Assembly (NCBI GenBank): GCA_033720735.1
Contig: JAWWBX010000059.1
Span: 1 to 18,383 of the forward strand
DNA: 18,383 nucleotides
DNA from: B8-G4 sp033720735
GTDB taxonomy: Bacteria; Bacteroidota; Bacteroidia; Chitinophagales; Saprospiraceae
Direction of reading: 5' to 3'
The notes beneath the pieces were generated by a model. The model ran no database searches. It was given only the letters and a program-made list of their open reading frames with translations, and was not told where the DNA came from. This document shows, piece by piece, positions 7,124 through 13,614 of the stretch; the stretch's first letter is position 1; the number at the start of each line of letters is the position of its first letter. The translations under genes were made by a program, and so were the position numbers.

Positions 7124-7630
7124 TCAGCAGTCCAGATTGCGGCGGATCACCTGAAGGATCTCGAACACTGCGGGACAGATCTCGGCATTGGTTGCTGTCA
7201 GGTCGAGGATACCTGATTGACGACGGCGATCGGTATGCGGATACGTACGGCAGGCCTTCGGTCTGATCTCGTACACGCCGCAGGCATTGTCTTCTTCCAG
7301 AAACGGGCATGGCACTGACCTGAGCACCAGATCCCCATCCTCATCGACCCTCAGATACGATTCCACAAACGACCCGGGGCGCAGGCCCAGGTGGTGTGCC
7401 AGTCGGTCGATATCCTGCTGATTGAACAGGGGTCCCGTGGTCTTGCAGCAGTTGGCGCAAGTCATACAATCGGTCCGGGCAAACACGGCGTCGTGCGCAT
7501 CATGGAACAGCGCATCGACTTCCCTGTCCTTCATCCCTGAAAGGTCATCGAGAAGCTTCCGGGTTTGCTTGCGCTGACCACTGGCAATCGCCTTGATCTG
7601 ATCTGGCGGGAGCATCTGGTCATGATTCAT
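7124..7630 (-). CDS. YkgJ-family cysteine-cluster protein (UPF0153)
   Basis: A 168-residue cytoplasmic protein with the Cys pattern of the YkgJ/FliB-like family thought to bind zinc or iron: CMTCANCC (Cys55, 58, 61, 62), PCPF (Cys108), ACGVYEIRPKACRTYP (Cys117, Cys127) and ICP (Cys152). A last Cys168 ends the chain. The segment CGVYxxRPxxCRxYP is the family signature. No enzymatic activity can be assigned. The ATG at 7630 is used; a GTG two codons earlier is also open. It is divergent from the gene at 7693 (62 bases between the starts) and tail-to-tail with the Cys/His lipoprotein gene. Confidence 0.88.
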   Translation of the reverse strand: MNHDQMLPPDQIKAIASGQRKQTRKLLDDLSGMKDREVDALFHDAHDAVFARTDCMTCANCCKTTGPLFNQQDIDRLAHHLGLRPGSFVESYLRVDEDGDLVLRSVPCPFLEEDNACGVYEIRPKACRTYPHTDRRRQSGILDLTATNAEICPAVFEILQVIRRNLDC

Positions 7631-7679
7631 GTACACCTTAAATATCTGTTAATTCGGAAAAGTCCCTGGTACGACTTCG

Positions 7680-7687
7680 TATCTTGA
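7680..7687 (+). promoter_or_regulatory. Possible -7 box TATCTTGA close to the start at 7693
   Basis: TATCTTGA ends 5 bases before the ATG at 7693. It matches TAnnTTTG at six of eight positions. If used, the mRNA would have almost no leader. No -33 element is clear. Confidence 0.25.
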
Positions 7688-7692
7688 TAAGG

Positions 7693-8322
7693 ATGTTTAG
7701 GTTAAGACGCATTTGTGTTGTGGTTCTGTCTGCCTGCTCGCTGCAGGTGATTGCCCAAACCAGGGATGTATCCGGGTATTACCTGACCCACGAAAAAGAT
7801 ACGGTCTGGGGCAAACTTACCATCCCGACCCGATTCAGCTCTACGGAAGTCGTTGACCATCTGATCAATTGGCGGGTCTATTTCAGGGAGACAGCAGATT
7901 CCGAAGGGATGATCGTAACCCCGCCCGAGATCGCCGGGTTTGGATTTGACTTTCAAGACGAGCACCTCACCTACCTGAGTGTCCCCAATGTCAGGCGCAT
8001 GCACAATCCGTTTGGCGAAGCGAATGAGCGCATCTTCCTGCAGTCGGTTGTCAGTGGTCCTGTCACGTTGCTGCGCAGACCGATCTACGAATTCTATGCG
8101 GGAGAATCGATTGCAAGACAGCAAGGGGGCGGTCGCACCAAGGGGTTTTATGAAGTCTCCGAACACTATTTCCTGCTTGTCAATGGTGAGATCGTGGATC
8201 TCAACGGGCCCGGCTGGCGCGATCAGATGCGCCGCTTTCTCGACTCGCAGACAGATCTGGCCTTGACCCGCATGAAGCGGCGCGACATTCCAGCGATGGT
8301 CTATGCCCACGTGCGCAACTAG
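7693..8322 (+). CDS. Secreted protein of unknown function upstream of the hybrid kinase
   Basis: A 209-residue protein with a signal peptide (RRICVVVLSACSLQVIAQ) and a mature part that opens with SGYYLTHEKDTVWGKL. The phrase GYY(I/L)T-x-x-x-DTVxGKI is a common opening in uncharacterised Bacteroidota exported proteins. Further on it has an FDFQDEHLTYLSVPN strand region, FLQSVVSGPVTLLRRPIYEFY, and a basic C terminus with a predicted helix. I see no catalytic motif. The ATG at 7693 is preferred to a TTG at 7684. The kinase gene starts 49 bases downstream on the same strand, so co-transcription is possible; a partner or sensor-input role is speculation. Confidence 0.72.
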   Translation: MFRLRRICVVVLSACSLQVIAQTRDVSGYYLTHEKDTVWGKLTIPTRFSSTEVVDHLINWRVYFRETADSEGMIVTPPEIAGFGFDFQDEHLTYLSVPNVRRMHNPFGEANERIFLQSVVSGPVTLLRRPIYEFYAGESIARQQGGGRTKGFYEVSEHYFLLVNGEIVDLNGPGWRDQMRRFLDSQTDLALTRMKRRDIPAMVYAHVRN

Positions 8323-8341
8323 GTGCAGCGCGTGCTTTCCG

Positions 8342-8349
8342 TATCTTCA
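8342..8349 (+). promoter_or_regulatory. Weak -7-like box TATCTTCA before the kinase gene
   Basis: TATCTTCA lies 22 bases before the ATG at 8372 and matches TAnnTTTG at six of eight positions. It might give the kinase-Hpt pair its own promoter, apart from the preceding gene. Confidence 0.25.
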
Positions 8350-8371
8350 AGTATCCAGCAACCCACCGCTG

Positions 8372-11300
8372 ATGGTTCGGTGCATTCCGGAAATAGCATT
8401 TTGGGGGCCACTGTGGCGGTCGGTCATCCTGACCTCCACCCTGTTCTTGCTGGCCATTCCCTGGTCAACCGGGCAATTTGGCGATGCACGCTTTGAATAC
8501 CTCAGTGCAGACCCTGCTGTGCCCCGCGCATTCGTGTACCAGATCCGCGAAGACAGTTATGGTTTCCTGTGGTTTTGTACCGCAGAGGGCCTCTATCGTT
8601 CCGACGGGCGCTCGTTTATTCCGTTCCGGCACAATGTCCTCGACAGCACGTCCATCTCTCATCCGGTGGTTTACACCCTGTATGAAGACCGCTCACGAAA
8701 TCTGTGGGTGGGGACCGCGAGTGGCCTGGACGTACTGGACCGACGCACCTGGCACGTGACGCGACACGCCCCTCACCCTGCGCTGATTGAACGTGGATTG
8801 AAAGAGCGCAACAAGGTGTACTCGGTCCTCGAGAACAGCCGTGGTGAGATTTGGGTGGGCACATCTTCGGGTATTGCCCGGTTTGACACCGCAACCCGAC
8901 GTTTTGAGCATGATGCCGTCATCCAGCATCGGGACCGGCGAGCGACCCTCTACAAAAATCGCATTGTCGAGCTGAGCGATGGATCACTGCTCTGCATTAC
9001 CAACGCCGGGGTATTTGCCTATTCCGAAGCTGACTCAACGTTCAAGCGTATCATCCTCGCACCGGAGGAGACCGAAAGTGTGCATTTGGCTGTACGAGAT
9101 GTACAACCTGCTGGCCAAGATCAGTTCTGGCTCGCGACGTTTACCGGCTTGTTGTGGTGGGACGCAAAGACTGGCGTCGTCAAACGCAGTCAGCTACCGG
9201 ATAGTCTGCAGAGCAACGTTTCCCAGATGCTGACCGACCCCTCCGGCCGTCTGTGGTTGTCATTTGCCAATTATGGCCTGGTGGTGTTCGATCCGCGTAC
9301 CGGGAATCATCACCGGTTTGTCTCCCGGGTATCGGCCGATCCTGACAGAGTCACAAACGTCGGACCTGTCTGCATGCACATGGATCATCTTGGTGACCTG
9401 TGGATGGGGCGGGTCGACGGTATTTGGAAGCTGCGCCTGCGCGACAGCGGTATTGAATGGGTACGCCTGGAAAGCGGTGCATCAAGCCGGGCCAACGATG
9501 TGAGAGGCTTCGGCTTCATGCCTGACGGCGGACTGCTTGTCTCCACGATGAATGGTGTCTACAAGCAGAATGGCGCGATTGATTTTCGGGCAATTCCGTA
9601 CAAGATCAATGGCGCCCTGCACCATCTCCGCGCGTTTGCGTTCTTTTTCGATACGGATGGAAGTATCTGGTCGTCGGTTGTCAACCCGACGGCGATCGGC
9701 ATTTTTCGTGCCAGAGGTGAATTTGAGGTATTTGAGCGTGTAGACGCGGGCAGTATTCTGGAACGTGCATTCATTGCCAAGATTGAGCAGGATCAGGAGG
9801 ACCCGGACTACGTCTGGCTTGGCACCTACTACGGGCTCGGACACCTGCACAAGCAGACGCGTGCCGTGACCTGGTATCAGCCCATGGACGATTATCCCGA
9901 CTTGCCCGTCAACAATATCCGCTATCTGGCTCAGGAGTCGCCCAACGTCCTGTGGACGTACTTCATGGGGGCATCGGCCCTCGGTCGCTTCGACCATGCC
10001 ACGGGCAGGTTTGAGATGATCCGGCCGCCCGAGCACCAGTCTCATGTTCTGGAAGGAACACTGAGCAGTTTTACCCTTGACGCCCACGGTGATATCTGGA
10101 TCACCAGTTCTTACGGACTCACGCGCTTCAAAACCAGTGACCGCACCTTCACATTCTACACGACCGACGATGGGCTGGCCGAGAACAAACTGGTCGATGC
10201 AGTGCCTGACCACCAGGGTAATCTTTGGGTCTCCGGTACGAGCACGATCACGCAGTTTCGGCCGGATGAAGGGTTTGTACGTCACTTCAATATCCGCAAC
10301 GAACTGCAGCAGCTCAATACCGGTGCGGCCGTCAGCCCGGCAGGCGAGGTCTATATTGGAGGTCAGAACGGGTATTACAAGATCCGGCCCGAACGCATCG
10401 AGCGGGATGCCACTCCGCCTCGCCTGGTGATGACGGGATTTGAAGTCCAGGACGCCCCTTACGATATCGGCGTACCGGTGGAGGAAGCGCGGCAGATCCG
10501 GATTTCGCACCGGGACAATGTGGTCACTTTCACTTTTGTGGGGTTGCACTTCCTCCGTCCGGATCAAAATACCTACAAATGCAAACTGGAGGGCTTCGAT
10601 GCCGACTGGCGCATGCTCGGCAGCGAGAATAAGGTGACCTACACCAATCTCGACCCTGGTGCCTATACATTTCGCGTCGAAGCAGCCAACGCAGACGGCG
10701 TCTGGACCGAAAACGGTCTGGAGGTGGCACTCGCGGTCAGTCCGTCTTTTTGGCAAACGAGCTGGTTCAAAGCGCTCGTCATCGTTTTCCTGCTATCTGT
10801 CCTGTACGCGATGTACCGCAACCGGCAGCGACAACTGATGCTGCGGCAGGAAAAAGAGATCGCCGAGCGTTCGGCACAGTACAAATCACAGTTTTTGGCG
10901 AATATTTCGCACGAGATCAGGACCCCGATGAACGCCATCGTCGGTATGAGCAAGCTGCTGCAAGAGAGTCCCGGCCACGCGCGTCATGACGCATATGCAG
11001 GAGCGATCCGCGAGTCGTCCGAGCACCTGGTGACCATCATCAACGACTTGCTGGACCATGCCAAGATCGAGTCTGGCCAGTTTACCTTTGTCAACAAACC
11101 ATTCGATCTGGATGTCAGCCTGCGGCAGGTGGCCACCACCTTGGGCCTGAAAGCGCAGGAGAAAGGACTTGCACTTGTCACGCAGATCGCCCCGGATGTT
11201 CCCCATCATCTGACCGGAGATCCCGTACGCCTCAACCAGATCCTGCTCAATCTCACGGGCAACGCGGTGAAGTTCACGGATTCCGGCCAGGTGAGCATCG

Positions 11301-12007
11301 AGGTACGCATGGTGGAACGCCATCAGGAATCGGTCACCCTGGCATTCCGTGTCGCCGACACAGGGGTCGGCATCGACGCCGGCAACCTCGAGCGGATCTT
11401 TGAAAGCTTTAAGCAGGCCGACGATGACACCTACATCAAGTATGGCGGTACCGGCCTTGGCCTTTCCATTTCCAAGCAGCTCGTAGAACAACAGGGCGGC
11501 AGCATCACTGTGCAGAGCGCTCCAGGAGCCGGCACGACATTTCAGTTTACGCTCACCTTTGGGATCTCCCGGCAACAGTTGACCAGTGCGCCGGCACCAA
11601 TACCTGCCACCAAGCTCCGGGGGCTTCACGTACTTGTCGTAGAAGACACCTTGTTCAATCAGATGCTTGCGCAGGAATTGCTGACCAAGCACATCCCGGA
11701 AGTGCGCATCGAGATGGCCGACAATGGGCAGATTGCCCTGGAAAAGGTGCGGCAATACACCTATGATATCATTCTCATGGACATCAAAATGCCCGTCATG
11801 AACGGTACCCAGGCCACCCGGGCCATCCGCACCCTCGCCGACCCGGAGAAACGTGTAATCCCTATCCTCGGCCTCTCAGCAAGCGCACTGCCCGAACATG
11901 TCGCACGCTATCTCGAGGCGGGCATGAACGACTGCATTACCAAACCCATCGATACGGGTGAGCTCCTGTTGAAAATGGAACGGGTGCTCCAGACTGTTAC
12001 ATCATGA
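8372..12007 (+). CDS. Hybrid sensor histidine kinase: two-component-regulator propeller, Y_Y_Y, HisKA, HATPase, receiver
   Basis: A 1211-residue membrane sensor. After a signal peptide, residues about 39-675 hold a dozen propeller blades with the repeat LW(V/I)GTxxGLxxxD (for example LWVGTASGLDVLD, IWVGTSSGIARFD, IWITSSYGLTRFK). A Y_Y_Y domain follows at about 715-790 (FDADWRMLG), then one transmembrane helix near 800-818. The kinase core has His847 in the motif SHEIRTP, an N box (LNLTGNAVKF), the G1 box DTGVGID and the G2 box GGTGLGLS. The receiver (about 1083-1210) has Asp1137 in LMDIKMP and Lys1191 in TKP. There is no AraC-type DNA-binding domain at the end. The ATG at 8372 is preferred to an earlier one at 8303, which overlaps the previous gene. 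The periplasmic ligand is unknown. Confidence 0.95.
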   Translation: MVRCIPEIAFWGPLWRSVILTSTLFLLAIPWSTGQFGDARFEYLSADPAVPRAFVYQIREDSYGFLWFCTAEGLYRSDGRSFIPFRHNVLDSTSISHPVVYTLYEDRSRNLWVGTASGLDVLDRRTWHVTRHAPHPALIERGLKERNKVYSVLENSRGEIWVGTSSGIARFDTATRRFEHDAVIQHRDRRATLYKNRIVELSDGSLLCITNAGVFAYSEADSTFKRIILAPEETESVHLAVRDVQPAGQDQFWLATFTGLLWWDAKTGVVKRSQLPDSLQSNVSQMLTDPSGRLWLSFANYGLVVFDPRTGNHHRFVSRVSADPDRVTNVGPVCMHMDHLGDLWMGRVDGIWKLRLRDSGIEWVRLESGASSRANDVRGFGFMPDGGLLVSTMNGVYKQNGAIDFRAIPYKINGALHHLRAFAFFFDTDGSIWSSVVNPTAIGIFRARGEFEVFERVDAGSILERAFIAKIEQDQEDPDYVWLGTYYGLGHLHKQTRAVTWYQPMDDYPDLPVNNIRYLAQESPNVLWTYFMGASALGRFDHATGRFEMIRPPEHQSHVLEGTLSSFTLDAHGDIWITSSYGLTRFKTSDRTFTFYTTDDGLAENKLVDAVPDHQGNLWVSGTSTITQFRPDEGFVRHFNIRNELQQLNTGAAVSPAGEVYIGGQNGYYKIRPERIERDATPPRLVMTGFEVQDAPYDIGVPVEEARQIRISHRDNVVTFTFVGLHFLRPDQNTYKCKLEGFDADWRMLGSENKVTYTNLDPGAYTFRVEAANADGVWTENGLEVALAVSPSFWQTSWFKALVIVFLLSVLYAMYRNRQRQLMLRQEKEIAERSAQYKSQFLANISHEIRTPMNAIVGMSKLLQESPGHARHDAYAGAIRESSEHLVTIINDLLDHAKIESGQFTFVNKPFDLDVSLRQVATTLGLKAQEKGLALVTQIAPDVPHHLTGDPVRLNQILLNLTGNAVKFTDSGQVSIEVRMVERHQESVTLAFRVADTGVGIDAGNLERIFESFKQADDDTYIKYGGTGLGLSISKQLVEQQGGSITVQSAPGAGTTFQFTLTFGISRQQLTSAPAPIPATKLRGLHVLVVEDTLFNQMLAQELLTKHIPEVRIEMADNGQIALEKVRQYTYDIILMDIKMPVMNGTQATRAIRTLADPEKRVIPILGLSASALPEHVARYLEAGMNDCITKPIDTGELLLKMERVLQTVTS

Positions 12008-12336
12008 TCGATTTGACGTTGTTGCGTGAGTTGATGGGTCATGATCAGGAACGGGTCGATACCTTCCTGCAGATCTTTGCGTCCGAAATGCCCCGGCTGA
12101 GTGCGTCGCTCTCGGCAGCGCTTGCCGCCCGCGATCTAGAGCAAATGTCTACGATTGCGCATGCCATCAAGAGTCAGACCAAATACCTGCGTGCCGAGGC
12201 CATCGCTGCGCTGGCAGGAGACATCGAGCAGCAAGCCGAAATTGGGATCTATTCGGTCGCACTGGATGCACAAACAGAACGACTTGTTGCCATGCTCTCG
12301 GCGCTGTTGGAGGATCCTGTCTTCCGCGGATCATGA
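12004..12336 (+). CDS. Stand-alone Hpt (histidine phosphotransfer) protein
   Basis: A 110-residue helical protein with the Hpt signature: MSTIAHAIKSQTKYLRA, in which His53 is the expected phospho-acceptor and Lys56 the usual neighbouring basic residue. The stretches before and after fit the four-helix bundle of Hpt domains. Its ATG overlaps the kinase stop codon (ATGA at 12004-12007), which points to translational coupling and near-equal synthesis. It would carry phosphate from the receiver of the kinase to a separate response regulator; the OmpR-type gene on the opposite strand is the natural candidate. The last six bases overlap the end of that gene. Confidence 0.87.
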   Translation: MIDLTLLRELMGHDQERVDTFLQIFASEMPRLSASLSAALAARDLEQMSTIAHAIKSQTKYLRAEAIAALAGDIEQQAEIGIYSVALDAQTERLVAMLSALLEDPVFRGS

Positions 12337-13053
12337 CCGGATGACCATCCGATAGCCAACCCCGTGGATGTTGAGGATCTCCACATCGGGATCGCCCTTC
12401 AGATAGTTGCGCAAGCGGGAGACATAGACGTTGAGGCTGCGGCTGCGCAGGAAGTCTTCATCACCCCAGATCCGTTTGAGGGCAAGATCGCGTGACACCA
12501 TCCCGTCTGCACTTTCACAAAACAGGTAGAGCAAGCGAGCTTCGATGCCTGTCAGGCCACGCGGAGCCCCTTCCAGACGCAACTCACGCGCGTGGGGGTC
12601 GAATGAATAACGACCGATCTGGAACCGTTCGGCGTCCCGCCGTCGCTCGCCCTGCACACGCATGCGGCGCAGCAAGTTGGAAATGCGCAGCGCCAGTTCT
12701 TCGAGGCTGAACGGCTTGGTCACATAATCGTCGCCACCGATCGACAATCCCTTGATCCGGTCTTTCTTTTCGGACTGACCCGTCAGAAAAATGATCGGCA
12801 CCTCCGGGTCCAGTTCGCGGATCTCACGCGCCAGCGTGAAGCCATCTTTCATCGGCATCTTGACATCCAGGATACACAGATCGTGCTTTCCCACTTTAAA
12901 CGCGGCGAGTCCGGCATCACCGCTGTGCGCCATCTCCACCTGATGGCCGAGTGCTTCCAAATACTCGGAAGTCATGCTGCTGAAGTGCCGCTCATCGTCG
13001 ACGAAGAGAATGTGAGCCGGTTCCACGAAGCGCTGTTTTTTGGTCCGCGTCAT
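12331..13053 (-). CDS. OmpR-family response regulator (receiver plus winged helix)
   Basis: A 240-residue transcription factor. The receiver has the acidic pair Asp19-Asp20, phospho-acceptor Asp63 (ILDVKMP), Thr91 and Lys113 (YVTKPF). The C-terminal winged-helix domain (about 145-240) shows LTGIEARLLYLF, the recognition helix region RSLNVYVSRLRNYL and the wing INIHGVGYRMV-like end. It resembles RprY-type regulators of Bacteroidota. The ATG at 13053 is chosen because the receiver begins soon after; in-frame starts at 13077 and 13110 exist. Convergent with the kinase-Hpt pair, with overlapping stops, so it is the probable output of that phosphorelay. Target genes cannot be read from this window. 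Confidence 0.93.
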   Translation of the reverse strand: MTRTKKQRFVEPAHILFVDDERHFSSMTSEYLEALGHQVEMAHSGDAGLAAFKVGKHDLCILDVKMPMKDGFTLAREIRELDPEVPIIFLTGQSEKKDRIKGLSIGGDDYVTKPFSLEELALRISNLLRRMRVQGERRRDAERFQIGRYSFDPHARELRLEGAPRGLTGIEARLLYLFCESADGMVSRDLALKRIWGDEDFLRSRSLNVYVSRLRNYLKGDPDVEILNIHGVGYRMVIRS

Positions 13054-13055
13054 TG

Positions 13056-13063
13056 CCAAAATA
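13056..13063 (-). promoter_or_regulatory. -7-like box TATTTTGG two bases before the regulator ATG
   Basis: On the - strand TATTTTGG is followed by CA and then the ATG at 13053. It resembles TAnnTTTG. If it is the real promoter, the message would be leaderless. No -33 element at the right distance was found, so an upstream promoter is equally possible. Confidence 0.3.
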
Positions 13064-13248
13064 CGCAAGAATTCCATCGAAAACAGGGCCAAAACCTGCG
13101 TGCCTGGCACGTCGGCCCGACACTGCTGAAAAGGGGGATTGGTGACGAATTTCAGCGATATGTGCTAAACAATCACTTTTTATATTAATTTATCGTAATG
13201 CGTATATAATTGATTATAAGTGTTATATGAATTATGTTGAAATCTTTT

Positions 13249-13299
13249 TTATCTGAAATAGCCTGAAAATCAGATAATTGTCTCAAATTGTAAGAGACA
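13249..13299. repeat. Two adjacent hairpins upstream of the DUF5679 gene
   Basis: TTATCTGA (13249-13256) pairs with TCAGATAA (13270-13277), 8 bp with a 13-base loop. One base later TGTCTC (13279-13284) pairs with GAGACA (13294-13299), 6 bp with a 9-base loop. Both are perfect. They lie upstream of the putative -33 element of the DUF5679 gene, so they could be operator sites or part of a small RNA. Confidence 0.5.
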
Positions 13300-13317
13300 G
13301 TCCGGCATGAAGCCAAA

Positions 13318-13347
13318 TTGACACGATTATTCACTATCAAATCTTTG
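13318..13347 (+). promoter_or_regulatory. Putative promoter of the DUF5679 gene
   Basis: TTG at 13318-13320 (within TTGACA) is followed after 19 bases by AATCTTTG at 13340-13347, which matches TAnnTTTG at seven of eight positions. The 19-base distance is the usual one for Bacteroidota promoters. The ATG begins two bases after the box, so the transcript would have almost no leader. Confidence 0.55.
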
Positions 13348-13349
13348 TT

Positions 13350-13499
13350 ATGGCAACAGAAGGATACTGCGTGAAGTGCAAGGCCAAGCGTGAAATGAAG
13401 AACGCAGAAGAAACCGTCATGAAAAATGGCAGGAAGGCAATGAAAGGGAAATGTCCGGTATGCGGAACCGGCATGTTCAAGATCCTCGGAAAGGCCTGA
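13350..13499 (+). CDS. Small DUF5679 protein, zinc-ribbon-like
   Basis: A 49-residue protein: GYCVKCKAKREMKNAEE, a basic KNGRKAMKG stretch, then CPVCGTGMFKIL. The two C-x2-C knuckles (Cys7, Cys10 and Cys35, Cys38) and the surrounding residues match the DUF5679 family, which consists of single small zinc-ribbon-like domains of unknown function. Four cysteines suggest one bound zinc. It has its own promoter-like boxes directly upstream and a terminator starting 19 bases after its stop, so it is very probably a single-gene transcript. It is short enough to be missed by many gene finders. Confidence 0.88.
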   Translation: MATEGYCVKCKAKREMKNAEETVMKNGRKAMKGKCPVCGTGMFKILGKA

Positions 13500-13517
13500 C
13501 CGCCAATACGCGAACAC

Positions 13518-13551
13518 AAAAGCCATGGATCACCGGATGCATGGCTTTTTT
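13518..13551 (+). terminator. Rho-independent terminator of the DUF5679 gene
   Basis: AAAAGCCATG (13518-13527) pairs with CATGGCTTTT (13540-13549), and a further ATC/GAT pairing is possible in the loop. A run of six T (13546-13551) ends the structure. The A-rich left arm mirrors the T run, so some activity on the - strand is also possible. Confidence 0.85.
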
Positions 13552-13614
13552 GTTTGCAGGGTAGCAATACTGCTCATCCTCCCCTCGCTGCTCGTCAAAC
13601 GACGAGGCACTCTT

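Larger units (their letters stand above)
13054..13349. other. Divergent, strongly AT-rich intergenic region
   Basis: It separates the response regulator (-) from the DUF5679 gene (+). The part from about 13160 to 13349 is much richer in A and T than anything else in the window. It holds a TATAAT-TG-ATTATA palindrome (13205-13218), two adjacent hairpins (13249-13277 and 13279-13299) and promoter-like boxes for both genes. I see no gene in it. Confidence 0.7.

Noticed and set aside
9482..10756. 424-codon open frame on - inside the hybrid kinase gene
   Set aside because: It is antisense to a firmly assigned gene with continuous propeller and Y_Y_Y motifs, and its product shows no domain. Long antisense frames are expected in GC-rich coding DNA.
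10886..11755. 289-codon open frame on - opposite the kinase core
   Set aside because: It mirrors the HisKA/HATPase codons and has no recognisable protein features.
13185..13526. 113-codon open frame on - covering the DUF5679 gene
   Set aside because: It runs antisense through a recognised small gene and into the AT-rich block, and its residues look random.
13525..13614. N-terminal extension of the VOC-fusion protein from the ATG at 13525
   Set aside because: This start lies within the stem-loop of the DUF5679 terminator and would place 30 extra residues before a good signal peptide.
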